NCBI RefSeq assembly: GCF_016907955.1
Contig: NZ_JAFBCX010000007.1
Span: 310,001-374,000, forward strand
Source of the DNA: Lentzea nigeriaca
GTDB taxonomy: Bacteria; Actinomycetota; Actinomycetes; Mycobacteriales; Pseudonocardiaceae
DNA length: 64,000 bases
Direction of reading: 5' to 3'
Part shown: in pieces, positions 56,912-64,000 of the stretch
How positions within the stretch are numbered: the first letter of the stretch is position 1
How the letters are laid out: each line of letters opens with the position of its first letter
Position numbers and translations under genes: made by a program
The notes under the pieces: model-generated
Database searches by the model: none
The model's input: only the letters and a program-made list of their open reading frames with translations
What the model was told of the DNA's origin: nothing

Positions 56912-57535
56912 CGGCGGGTGCCAGACGTTCCCCTCGACGAGGTCGCCGAAGCCCATCCAGACGAGGTTCATGAGGCGGGCGGCGACGACGCCGGCGGGTT
57001 CCTCCGGGTGGTCGAGCCACCACTCGGCGAGCGACTCGCCGGCACCGACCAGCGCGGCGGCCAGCGACTCGGCCTCCAGCTTGGTCGCCGGCGCCTTCGT
57101 CGACTGGGTGAGCAGCGCCGCGACCAGCGACACCGCACGCGTGCGCATGTCCGTGAGCTCGACCGCGAACGGGCCGCCCTGGGTCGACGCCTGCCGGTGC
57201 AGCACCATCCAGCTCGCCCGGTTCTCGCCGACGAACCCGAAGAACGCCCTGAGGCCGCTCCACAGCTGCACGTCGGGTTCCTGGTCGGGTTCGACGCCGG
57301 TCGCGATGGCCTCCATCATCCGGGTGGCCTCACGCCGGATGCAGGTCGCGAAGAGCTCTTCCTTCGAACCGAGGTAGGCGTAGAGCATCGGCTTGGAGAT
57401 GCCGGCGACCTCGGAGATCTCGTCCATCGAGGCCGCGTGGAAGCCGAGCCGCGAGAACACGTCGACGGCGGCGTCCATGATCTGCCGCTCGCGCACCGCG
57501 CGTGGCAAGCGCTTGGCTCGACCTTCTGTGCGCAT
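56900..57535 (-). CDS. TetR regulator of lipid metabolism (Rv0238-like position)
   Basis: 211 residues. HTH: RERQIMDAAVDVFSRLGFHAASMDEISEVAGISKPMLYAYLGSKEELF, in pieces. Flanked on one side by MaoC/HMwFabG/thiolase and divergent from SCP2/acyl-CoA dehydrogenase, as TetR Rv0238 neighbours htdX, fabG4, fadA2 and fadE5 in Mycobacterium. Paired palindromes in its own promoter (57589-57619) and in the thiolase/fabG promoter make it the probable regulator of the whole set, with an acyl-CoA as plausible ligand (inference). Confidence 0.9.
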   Translation of the reverse strand: MRTEGRAKRLPRAVRERQIMDAAVDVFSRLGFHAASMDEISEVAGISKPMLYAYLGSKEELFATCIRREATRMMEAIATGVEPDQEPDVQLWSGLRAFFGFVGENRASWMVLHRQASTQGGPFAVELTDMRTRAVSLVAALLTQSTKAPATKLEAESLAAALVGAGESLAEWWLDHPEEPAGVVAARLMNLVWMGFGDLVEGNVWHPPSRR

Positions 57536-57588
57536 GAAACCCCCTCGGTATGGAGGAACAAGATTATCCGATCGGCTTGCCGCCCTAT

Positions 57589-57619
57589 CTACTCGCCAGT
57601 AGTCTTACTCACGAGTAGG
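57589..57619. promoter_or_regulatory. Paired lipid-regulon operators, TetR/SCP2
   Basis: CTACT-N4-AGTAG (57589-57602) and CTTACT-N4-AGTAGG (57604-57619), centres 16 bp apart, in the divergent TetR/SCP2 region. Confidence 0.85.
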
Positions 57620-57636
57620 TACCAGGAGGTGTGTCA

Positions 57637-58266
57637 ATGACGCTCGACCTCACCACCGAGGCGATCGCGAAGCTCAGCCCGGCTGAGCTGATCAGCACGC
57701 TGCAGCAGATCTCCCCGGACGACCCCGCGTTGAAGGACGTCGACATCGACGTCATCGCCCGCGGCATCGACCCGAAGAAGCTGGGCAAGTCCGACTTCGC
57801 CGCGTTGCTGAACGCGCTGGGCAGGCTCGCCGACGGCGGCGCCGACCTCGACCTGGCGAAGATGGACCCGTCCAACTTCGCTCGCATCATCTCGCGTGCC
57901 TCGAAGGACCAGATCGAGGGCGTCGTCTCCGATCCGGCGCTGCGCACGCGCGTGCTGGACGAGGTGTTCCGCCGCATGGAGGTCCACTTCCGCGCGGACC
58001 GGGCCGGCGCCACCCGTGCGGTCGTGCACTTCCACGTGCTGGACGACGTCTACGAGGCCATCATCGAAGACGCGACCTGCACCATCAACAAGGGCGTGAC
58101 GCGCGAGGCCCGCGCCGTCGTGACGCTGACGCCCGCCGACTTCCTGAAGCTCGCGACCGGCAACGCCTCCGCCCCCGTGCTGTTCATGACGGGCAAGCTG
58201 AAGGTGAAGGGCGACCTGGGGTTCGCGGCCGGCTTCATGAGCCTCTTCAACATCCCGAAGGCCTAG
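57637..58266 (+). CDS. SCP2 sterol-binding domain protein
   Basis: 209 residues from ATG 57637, GGAGG seven bases upstream. The C-terminal 105 residues have the SCP2 pattern (VVHFHVLDDVYEAIIEDATC, FLKLATGNASAPVLFMTGKL, VKGDLGFAAGFMSLF), a hydrophobic tunnel binding sterols or acyl chains. The N-terminal part is helical. First gene of an operon with the acyl-CoA dehydrogenase 10 bp downstream; may present lipid substrates to it. Confidence 0.9.
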   Translation: MTLDLTTEAIAKLSPAELISTLQQISPDDPALKDVDIDVIARGIDPKKLGKSDFAALLNALGRLADGGADLDLAKMDPSNFARIISRASKDQIEGVVSDPALRTRVLDEVFRRMEVHFRADRAGATRAVVHFHVLDDVYEAIIEDATCTINKGVTREARAVVTLTPADFLKLATGNASAPVLFMTGKLKVKGDLGFAAGFMSLFNIPKA

Positions 58267-58276
58267 GAGAGTTCCT

Positions 58277-59491
58277 GTGGGTGGCTTCTCGCTCGAGCTG
58301 AACGAAGACCAGACCGACCTGCGCGACTGGGTGCACGGTTTCGCTCGCGACGTGATCAGGCCGGCGGCCTCCGAGTGGGACGAGCGCGAGGAGACGCCGT
58401 GGCCGGTGATCCAGGAGGCCGCGAAGATCGGCCTCTACGGCTTCGAGGCCCTCGCGACCTGGTTCGCGGACCCGATCGGCCTGTCCCTGCCCATCGCCAC
58501 CGAAGAGCTGTTCTGGGGTGACGCCGGCATCGCTTTGGCGTTGATGGGCACCGGCCTGGCCGTCGCCGGCATCTTCGCGTCCGGCGAGCCCGAACAGCTG
58601 GCCGAGTGGGTGCCCGAGTGCTTCGGCGACGAGAACGAGCCGAAGCTGGCCGCGTTCTGCGCCTCCGAGCCCCAGGCGGGCTCCGACGTGGCGGGCTACC
58701 GCACGCGCGCCCGCTACGACGAGGCCACCGACGAGTGGGTCATCAACGGCCAGAAGGCATGGGCCACCAACGGCGGCATCGCGAACGTGCACGTCGTGAC
58801 CGCCGTCGTCGACCCGTCGCTCGGCGCACGCGGCCAGGCCGGCTTCATCATCCCGCCCGGCACGCCGGGCCTGTCCTCACCGGGCAAGATCAAGAAGCAC
58901 GGCATGCGCGCCTCGCACACCGCCGACGTGTTCTTCGACGACGTCCGCGTACCCGGCCGCTGCGTCCTGGGCGGCCGCGAGCGTCTCGAAGCCCGGCTGG
59001 CGCGAGCACGTGAAGGCCAGCGCGCCGGCGGCCAGGCCGCGATGGCGACGTTCGAGACCACGCGCCCGACCGTCGGCGCCATGGCCGTCGGCGTCGCACG
59101 CGCCGCCTACGAGTACGCGCTGGACTACGCCAAGGACCGCGAGGCGTTCGGGCGGAAGATCATCGAGAACCAGTCGATCGCGTTCGACCTCGCGAACATG
59201 CGGATGGAGATCGACGCGGCGCGGCTGCTCGTGTGGCGGGCGGCGTGGATGGGGCGCAACAACGTGCCGTTCACCGCCGGTGAGGGCTCGATGTCGAAGC
59301 TCAAGGCTTCCGAGGTGTCCGTGTGGGCCACCGAGCGGGCGATTCACGTGCTGGGTGGAGCCGGGTACACGCGGGAGCACCCGGTGGAGCGGATGCACCG
59401 GGACGCCAAGATCTTCACCATCTTCGAGGGCACTTCGGAGATTCAGCGGCTCGTGGTGTCGCGGGCGATCTCCGGGATGCAGATCAAGTGA
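58277..59491 (+). CDS. Acyl-CoA dehydrogenase
   Basis: 404 residues from GTG 58277, GGAGA upstream. ASEPQAGSDVAGYRTRARYD and INGQKAWATNGG are the FAD/substrate signatures; the base is in FTIFEGTSEIQRLVVSRAI with Glu. Oxidises acyl-CoA in beta-oxidation. Electron acceptor is ETF, possibly passing to the membrane Fe-S reductase at 22.5 kb. Co-transcribed with SCP2 under the paired operators. A hairpin follows at about 59500-59523. Confidence 0.94.
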   Translation: MGGFSLELNEDQTDLRDWVHGFARDVIRPAASEWDEREETPWPVIQEAAKIGLYGFEALATWFADPIGLSLPIATEELFWGDAGIALALMGTGLAVAGIFASGEPEQLAEWVPECFGDENEPKLAAFCASEPQAGSDVAGYRTRARYDEATDEWVINGQKAWATNGGIANVHVVTAVVDPSLGARGQAGFIIPPGTPGLSSPGKIKKHGMRASHTADVFFDDVRVPGRCVLGGRERLEARLARAREGQRAGGQAAMATFETTRPTVGAMAVGVARAAYEYALDYAKDREAFGRKIIENQSIAFDLANMRMEIDAARLLVWRAAWMGRNNVPFTAGEGSMSKLKASEVSVWATERAIHVLGGAGYTREHPVERMHRDAKIFTIFEGTSEIQRLVVSRAISGMQIK

Positions 59492-59499
59492 TTCCGCGG

Positions 59500-59523
59500 G
59501 CGGGCGGCTTTCGGGCCGTCCGC
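59500..59523 (+). terminator. Probable terminator of acyl-CoA dehydrogenase
   Basis: GCGGGCGGC / GCCGTCCGC with one mismatch and a 6-base loop, 8 bp after the stop; no T-run. Confidence 0.45.
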
Positions 59524-59616
59524 TCTCACCGCTTGCCCTGAAGCGCGATGTAGTCGCACACCGCGATGAGCGCGTTACGGAGAGGTGGGCCGGAGTGCGC
59601 ACCCCGGCCCGCCCGA

Positions 59617-60024
59617 TCAGCAGGACGAGCCGCTGCGTCCCGTCAGCGCGTCCTCATCGATGTGCACGGTGGCCACGGCGAACGTGCACTTGTCGTTCAG
59701 CACGCGGCTGAACGTCCACACGTCGCGCTGGTTCAGCTCACCCTGGGTGGGCGGAGTGAACGAGCCGCCGCCGCTCAGGCGGACGGACGCGCGGAACGGG
59801 GTCGTGGCCTGCACGCGGACGTGGCCGTACTTGCCGCCACAGCCTTCGAACTGCGTGATGGTGGCCATGGTGGTGGTGCCGCGCTTGACGACACCGGCCG
59901 AGCCGACCTGCACCGCGGTCGAGCAGTTCGGCGGCTTCGGTACCGTCGGTACCTCGGCTGCTTGTGCGACGCCCCCGAAGAGCAGGGCTACGCCGGTCGT
60001 GACGATTCCCAGTTTGATCAGCAC
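59617..60024 (-). CDS. Secreted hypothetical protein
   Basis: 135 residues. Signal peptide LIKLGIVTTGVALLFGGVAQAAE followed by a mature domain of about 112 residues with Cys at several positions (PPNCST, EGCGGKYG, NDKCTF, and a terminal SGSSC), likely paired in disulfides. Beta-rich sequence (GHVRVQATTPFRASVRLSGG). No family recognised. Confidence 0.75.
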   Translation of the reverse strand: MLIKLGIVTTGVALLFGGVAQAAEVPTVPKPPNCSTAVQVGSAGVVKRGTTTMATITQFEGCGGKYGHVRVQATTPFRASVRLSGGGSFTPPTQGELNQRDVWTFSRVLNDKCTFAVATVHIDEDALTGRSGSSC

Positions 60025-60366
60025 GTACGTGAACGTAGGTCGCGTTGGTTAGCCGACGGTAAATCGGCGAACGCGTGGAGTGACGCCTGGCGGTGAAGCT
60101 CGCGAACGTCGACGCGCCTGCCGCGGACGAGTGTCTGCACGAGGATTCCGCAGGCGGCTCGGCGAGCTGTTGCCGGAGGGGACTCCGGTGACCGTGGCCT
60201 GGGAAGGGCCGTTCGCGGCAATGTCCGCGCGGGACGGGACGCGAGGCCGTGCCGACGCTTTACCGCAAGGAGGCCGGGCTGCGGAACGTCGCCAAGGGGC
60301 TCGGGTGAGTTTGGTAGCCTCCGGAACGCCCCGTGGTCTGGGGTGAACCCATCTTGGAGGAACGTC
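60025..60366 (+). pseudogene. Frameshifted coding relic before acyltransferase gene
   Basis: A plus-strand frame reads RRLGELLPEGTPVTVAWEG then PFAAMSARDG, and after a one-base shift continues REAVPTLYRKEAGLRNVAKG before TGA near 60307. The pieces look like one short protein broken by a frameshift. No identity is known, and the start is not found. The remainder of the gap carries the acyltransferase promoter and its GGAGG site. Confidence 0.35.
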
Positions 60367-61524
60367 GTGCGCACGTTGACCCATGCCGAGTTCATGGCGA
60401 TGCGGCGTTTCCCCGCGCTCGACGGCCTGCGCGCGTTCGCCGCCGTCATCGTGGTGGTCTTCCACTTCGGCGGGGCCGAGTGGAAGTGGCTGTCCGGGTG
60501 GGTCGGCGTCTACCTCTTCTTCGTGCTGTCCGGCTTCCTGATCACGACGCTGCTGCTGCGCGAGCAGGACACCAAGGGCCGGATCTCGCTCAAGAACTTC
60601 TACATCCGGCGCGTTTTCCGGATCATGCCGCCGTACTTCGTGATCTTCGCCTTCATCATGGCGTTCTTCTACCTGCGCGGCGACTTCTTCACGATCCGCT
60701 ACCCGGAGACGCTGAAGTACTACCTGACGTTCATGAACGAGTTCCTCCCCGAGGGCATGCGGGGCGCTCCGAACGACTACTTCTCCGGCTCGTGGACGCT
60801 CGGCATCGAGCAGAAGTTCTACCTGGTCTGGCCCGCGCTGATGGTCTTCGCGGGTGTGGCCGCCGCCCGGCGCCGCGTCTACATCGCGCTGGGTGCGATG
60901 GCCGTGCTGATCGCGTGCATCCCGCTCACCGCCGGCTGGTACACCAGCTACTCGATGACCGCGCTGTACACGTCGACGGTGCACTACGTGGTGCTGCTGA
61001 TCGGCGCGCTGCTGGCGATCGTCATGAATAGCAAGCGCCTGTTCAAGCTCGTCCAGCCGCTGACCCACCCGCTGGTAGCGCCGGTGTCGATGATCGGGTT
61101 CGCCGTGCTGCACGTGAACATGGAGACCCTCTGGCACTCCACCGACAACGCCGTGGTGCTGCTGCTGGCCTACGCGGTGCTGACGGCGATGCTGATCGTG
61201 TCGCTGCTGGGCCGCAACCCGGTGACGTGGCTGCTGTCGACCGCGCCGATGCGGTTCGTCGGCGACCGCTCCTACTCGCTGTACCTGTTCCAGGGCATCG
61301 CGGGCTTCATGGTCGCGGCGCTGCTGCCCCGGTTCCAGGTCCACGGCACGCTCACGGCCGTCGTGGTCACGCTGGTGTCGTTGCTGCTCGCCGACGTGGT
61401 GTTCCGCTGGGTCGAGCACCCGGCGATCGAGCTCGGCCGGCGCATCATCGCCCGCCGCTCGAAGAAGACCGCCGCGGTCAACCCGCCGGCGAAGGAAGTT
61501 CCGCCGGTTCCGGTCGGCGCCTGA
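60367..61524 (+). CDS. Acyltransferase 3 family protein (OafA/YrhL type)
   Basis: 385 residues from GTG 60367, GGAGG at 60356-60360. About ten membrane helices. FPALDGLRAFAAVIVVVFHFGGAE has the conserved Arg and catalytic His of membrane O-acyltransferases; FFVLSGFLITTLLL and NFYIRRVFRIMPPYFV are the next signatures; SLYLFQGI and RWVEHPAIELGRR close the domain. Acetylates or acylates sugars of exported glycans or metabolites. Ends 4 bp from the convergent hypothetical gene. Confidence 0.93.
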   Translation: MRTLTHAEFMAMRRFPALDGLRAFAAVIVVVFHFGGAEWKWLSGWVGVYLFFVLSGFLITTLLLREQDTKGRISLKNFYIRRVFRIMPPYFVIFAFIMAFFYLRGDFFTIRYPETLKYYLTFMNEFLPEGMRGAPNDYFSGSWTLGIEQKFYLVWPALMVFAGVAAARRRVYIALGAMAVLIACIPLTAGWYTSYSMTALYTSTVHYVVLLIGALLAIVMNSKRLFKLVQPLTHPLVAPVSMIGFAVLHVNMETLWHSTDNAVVLLLAYAVLTAMLIVSLLGRNPVTWLLSTAPMRFVGDRSYSLYLFQGIAGFMVAALLPRFQVHGTLTAVVVTLVSLLLADVVFRWVEHPAIELGRRIIARRSKKTAAVNPPAKEVPPVPVGA

Positions 61525-61528
61525 ACGA

Positions 61529-61855
61529 TCAGCTCGGCAGCTGCAGCACCGCGCCCACGCGCCGGAGCTCGCGGCGGTGCACGGCCAGCAGGACGGTGTC
61601 CTCGGCGCGGCGGAAGTGCAGGACTACGAAGTTCGGCTGCGGCGGCTCGTGGTCGGTGATCAGTTCGACCCAGCCCTCCTCGGGGCTGAACACGATCCGC
61701 TCGTCCCAGATGATCTTCGTGGGACCGAAGAACAGCTCTCCCTCTTCCCAGCGGCCATCCAGGAAGACGTCTCCGTGACCGCGCATCTGATCGTCGCCCG
61801 GAGGACCCAACAACTCCCCGAGCACGCCCCCGAGCACCTCGAACAGCCCAGACAT
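61529..61855 (-). CDS. Hypothetical protein
   Basis: 108 residues from ATG 61855 with GGGGGA upstream. Pattern: SGLFEVLGGVLGELLGPPGDD, then FLDGRWEEGELFFGPTKIIW and WVELITDHEPPQPNFVVLHF; a small, acidic alpha/beta protein without a known family. Lies downstream of the MerR gene on the same strand, 64 bp apart. Confidence 0.75.
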   Translation of the reverse strand: MSGLFEVLGGVLGELLGPPGDDQMRGHGDVFLDGRWEEGELFFGPTKIIWDERIVFSPEEGWVELITDHEPPQPNFVVLHFRRAEDTVLLAVHRRELRRVGAVLQLPS

Positions 61856-61919
61856 GACGTCCCCCTTCGTTGCTTCAGGAACGAGCTGGGCGCCCAGCCG
61901 GTTCCCGTCGCGAAGTGGT

Positions 61920-62840
61920 CTAGCCGAACGGCTGTCCGGCAGCGCGCAGCCAGGCACGCTCACGTGAGTGGTCCGGCATGGCGGGCCAGCCGTTGATCTT
62001 GGCGATCAGCACCCAGTAGCGCTCGGCACGCGGGTCCGCGAAGTCGGAGAACGTGCGCAGCCGCTCGACGACGCGTTCGTCGTTCGGCACGCCCAGCGCC
62101 TCCGCCCAGTTGGCGTTCACGCGGTCCACGATCTCCCGGGCCGCCTCGGACTCCGGCGCGATACCGGCCTCGAGAGCCTCCCGCGCCTGGGCGATCGCGA
62201 AGTTGAACGCCTCCAACTGGTTGTTCTCCGGCGGGCTCATGTCCACGCCGTCGCGACGCCGTTCCTCGTGCTGCTGCGACATCCGCTTGACCGACGCGCG
62301 GAAGTCCGGGTCCTGCACGAGCTTCGCGAGCTCGACCCAGGCCTCCAGCTGCTCGGTCGTCGGATCGTCCGGCAGCTCGATCCGCACGGACCGCATGTGC
62401 TGCTCGAACTGCGGATCCAGCTCGTAGGGCCCGAACACCTCCTCGAAGAAGTCGTCGAGGATGCGCTGGCGCTCCTCGTCCGACATCCGTGCCAACTCGT
62501 TCATCAGTTCCATCTCCCCTCCTTTGGCGACGGCGCGCAGGACGGCACGGCGCAGCCGCAACGTCTTCATCTGCGCGTCGATCGCTTCCGCATGTGCCCG
62601 CGCCACGTCGGTCACCGTCACCTCGCGGGCGAGAATCCGCCCGGCTGTCGGCAGGTCCACGCCCAGATCCCTGAGCGTGCGGACCAGCTTGAGCTTCGCG
62701 ACCGCCTCACTGTCGTAGGTCCGGTAGCCGCCGACCGTTCTCGAGGTGGGCGGGATGAGGCCCTGGTCGGAGTAGAACCGGATCGTTCGGACGGTGAGGC
62801 CGGTCATCTTGGCCAGCTCGCCGATCTGGTAGCGCGTCAC
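61920..62840 (-). CDS. MerR family regulator with long effector domain
   Basis: 306 residues from GTG 62840 (VTRYQIGELAKMTGLTVRTI). The N-terminal winged helix is canonical (IRFYSDQGLIPPTSRTVGGYRTYD). After a dimerisation helix, about 200 residues of acidic, helical sequence form an effector domain (MELMNELARMSDEERQRILDDFFEEVFGPY, in pieces), larger than in metal sensors and possibly binding a drug or peptide, as in TipA-type regulators. The promoter directly before the start has the 19-bp spacer typical of MerR control, so autoregulation is likely. Confidence 0.9.
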   Translation of the reverse strand: MTRYQIGELAKMTGLTVRTIRFYSDQGLIPPTSRTVGGYRTYDSEAVAKLKLVRTLRDLGVDLPTAGRILAREVTVTDVARAHAEAIDAQMKTLRLRRAVLRAVAKGGEMELMNELARMSDEERQRILDDFFEEVFGPYELDPQFEQHMRSVRIELPDDPTTEQLEAWVELAKLVQDPDFRASVKRMSQQHEERRRDGVDMSPPENNQLEAFNFAIAQAREALEAGIAPESEAAREIVDRVNANWAEALGVPNDERVVERLRTFSDFADPRAERYWVLIAKINGWPAMPDHSRERAWLRAAGQPFG

Positions 62841-62847
62841 GGGGACA

Positions 62848-62878
62848 ACTCTGAACCCTCCAGTGACTGGAGAGTCAA
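62848..62878 (-). promoter_or_regulatory. MerR-type promoter with 19-bp spacer and palindrome
   Basis: On the minus strand -35 TTGACT (62873-62878) and -10 CAGAGT (62848-62853) are 19 bp apart, with the perfect palindrome CTCCAGT-G-ACTGGAG (62858-62872, plus-strand reading) in the spacer. The predicted start point would lie at or within a few bases of the GTG, implying a leaderless message. Confidence 0.8.
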
Positions 62879-62948
62879 ACCCGATCAACCGACCGGGTGG
62901 CTGAGCAGCGAAGACGCACCTTGGACGGGGAGACGCCGACGCAAGGCC

Positions 62949-62973
62949 GCGATTCCACCGATCGTGGAATCGC
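62949..62973. promoter_or_regulatory. Perfect inverted repeat upstream of membrane pair
   Basis: GCGATTCCAC-N5-GTGGAATCGC, 10-bp arms, between the MerR gene and the 148-residue membrane protein. Could be an operator for the new pair or a terminator; no T-run. Confidence 0.45.
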
Positions 62974-63061
62974 ACAACTCAAGGGCACACTTGTAACAGG
63001 CCACCAAGATCGCCCGATGACACGTTGGTCGAACATGTCCGGAAAATGCGGAGGTTGAGCG

Positions 63062-63508
63062 ATGGCGCGCACTCGCAAACGTCGCGTCGCTCGCAAGCCT
63101 GCTGCGACCGAAGAAGCTTATTTCATGCCCCCAAGAGCGGACAGCTCCAAGGACCGCAGAGAATCTGCATTCAAGTTCATCTTGACCGCCACCCCTGCGG
63201 CCCTGTCCTTCCTGACCGCATCACTGGCCGCACTTGCCGACATTTCCGCATTCAGCCGGGTTGTTTCGCTCCTCGATTTCATCCCTGTGCTGGCGGGCTC
63301 AATCGGCGTCGTCAGCATCGCTGCCACCACCCTTTACTTCCGGAGCTCGCGCACCCGGAAGCCGCGAGCGGAGGAGCGGCTGGAGCTCGCGGACATACCC
63401 GACCCCGGCGTGCGCGAGATCATCGGATCGGCCGCTCGTGAACAGGCGTTTCTCGACGCCTACCCAGCTGAGGCCCAGAAGCCGCCAACGCCCGGAGGGG
63501 GCAGGTGA
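63062..63508 (+). CDS. Two-TM membrane protein with basic N-terminal tail
   Basis: 148 residues from ATG 63062 with GGAGG upstream. Residues 1-12 are strongly basic (MARTRKRRVARK). Membrane helices lie at about 39-59 and 70-93, and the C-terminal 55 residues are soluble and Pro-rich at the end. The tails on both sides of the helical hairpin are basic and so should be cytoplasmic. Its stop overlaps the GTG of the next gene, so the two are translationally coupled. No family recognised. Lower GC than neighbouring genes suggests acquisition. Confidence 0.7.
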   Translation: MARTRKRRVARKPAATEEAYFMPPRADSSKDRRESAFKFILTATPAALSFLTASLAALADISAFSRVVSLLDFIPVLAGSIGVVSIAATTLYFRSSRTRKPRAEERLELADIPDPGVREIIGSAAREQAFLDAYPAEAQKPPTPGGGR

Positions 63509-64000
63509 ACACACAAACGACGTCGCCCGCGCAGTCAGTTCAGGTACCCTCCGCCCCTGCGACGAACACCAGCGTGCCGAGCAATCTGACCAATGCGGCA
63601 CAGCTGATCAGTTCAGAACTGTCCCGCGACCCCAACAACGTGATGACGCTGAGTCCACATGCGGTATCCGCTCTGCAGACCGCACACGCAGCCTTTCTCG
63701 GGGACGTCGGACAGGAGTCGATTCGCATCGCCCGGCGAGCGAACTTGCGAACGGTTGACGACAGCCACGTGAAGGAATCCGCAGCGCGACTCGGACTGCA
63801 GCGTGCCCGGAAGTCGGTCGTGGAGACAGCGCTCAACTCGATTGGTGGCGTGATCGCAGGCGCGGGAATCGCGTCGATTTACGCGGTCAACTTCGCGCCG
63901 GGCCCACACTCCAGCCTGGAAAACATCACGGGCGTGGCCATGGCACTTGTCGGCGGCGTGGCCCTGGCGACCGGGTTGACCATCTCCGCGCTGAAGCACA
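63505..64000 (+). CDS. Putative transmembrane histone-fold protein (partial)
   Basis: 165 residues visible from GTG 63505 (GGAGGGG upstream); the 3' end is beyond the window. After a Ser/Thr/Pro-rich N-terminus (1-27), residues 28-97 fit a histone fold: helix 1 about 28-40, long helix 2 about 50-80, loop 81-85, helix 3 about 86-97. Against archaeal HMfB, residues 49-96 align without gaps: ESIRIARRANLRTV matches EAIKLARHAGRKTI. The Arg-Asp clamp of archaeal histones is replaced by Leu81/His88. Membrane helices follow at about 108-129 and 140-162. Coupled to the basic-tailed protein. The fold call is from pattern matching by eye. Confidence 0.6.
   Translation, partial: MNTQTTSPAQSVQVPSAPATNTSVPSNLTNAAQLISSELSRDPNNVMTLSPHAVSALQTAHAAFLGDVGQESIRIARRANLRTVDDSHVKESAARLGLQRARKSVVETALNSIGGVIAGAGIASIYAVNFAPGPHSSLENITGVAMALVGGVALATGLTISALKH

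Noticed and set aside
63062..63100. Similarity of the MARTRKRRVARK start to the histone H3 tail (MARTKQTARK)
   Set aside because: Short, basic and low-information; easily arises by chance in a membrane-protein N-terminus, so it is not used as evidence for histone relation.
1..64000. CRISPR arrays, rRNA operons, intact transposases or integrases
   Set aside because: None seen on reading either strand; the repeats found are short operator or terminator palindromes, not spaced direct repeats.

Overview
The window reads as chromosomal DNA of a high-GC actinobacterium, most likely of the Pseudonocardiaceae (Lentzea/Saccharothrix/Amycolatopsis-like). The evidence is the strong GC bias, the dnaK-grpE-dnaJ-hspR operon with HAIR operators, LAXTG-type cell-wall sorting signals, WXG100/EspC-like type VII substrates, and a fatty-acid locus laid out like the mycobacterial htdX/fabG4/fadA2/fadE5 genes. 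There are no rRNA genes, CRISPR arrays or intact insertion sequences. There is one tRNA, tRNA-Gly(CCC). About 70 protein genes were called.

Layout. 1-5.8 kb: end of an unknown gene, a three-gene type VII substrate operon, an SDR dehydrogenase, a tiny LANTG protein, a VOC protein, an ArsR-arsenate reductase fusion and an internally duplicated protein. 5.8-8.5 kb: clpB with a HAIR operator. 8.5-15.5 kb: VOC protein, MFS exporter, FMN oxidase, flavohemoglobin, a ZTP (pfl) riboswitch directly in front of glyA, and a TetR/epimerase pair with two operators. 15.5-20 kb: hspR, dnaJ, grpE and dnaK under two HAIR elements. 20-29.8 kb: a DUF4097-type lipoprotein, TetR plus SMR exporter, a large membrane Fe-S reductase, a holin-like protein, two tandem LAXTG wall proteins, a CDF transporter and dcd. 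29.8-32 kb: tRNA-Gly, then a DUF4388-like protein with two roadblock/LC7 proteins. 32-37 kb: sodium:solute symporter, orphan LuxR regulator, and a TetR next to a TetX-like monooxygenase. 37-53.6 kb: fadE5-like acyl-CoA dehydrogenase, a decayed MFS gene, DUF1206 and VanW proteins, a GroES-like protein, an NHLRC2-like protein, and assorted enzymes and peptidases. 53.6-59.5 kb: a lipid cluster of thiolase, HMwFabG, MaoC, TetR, SCP2 and acyl-CoA dehydrogenase. 59.5-64 kb: a secreted protein, acyltransferase 3, a MerR regulator with a classical 19-bp-spacer promoter, and a two-gene membrane unit cut by the window end.

The genes connect in three main ways. HspR at 15.5 kb probably represses both its own operon and clpB through HAIR sites. 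The TetR regulator at 56.9 kb probably controls a lipid regulon: palindromes of the form TTACT-N4-AGTA occur before the thiolase/fabG pair, before SCP2/acyl-CoA dehydrogenase, before the distant fadE5-like gene and before the Fe-S reductase. Several TetR/target pairs (14.5, 22.4 and 35.8 kb) carry their own palindromes.

The most unusual item is at the right edge. The gene starting at 63505 encodes what looks like a complete single histone fold followed by two membrane segments. It overlaps a small two-TM protein with a very basic tail. Both genes are visibly less GC-rich than their surroundings.
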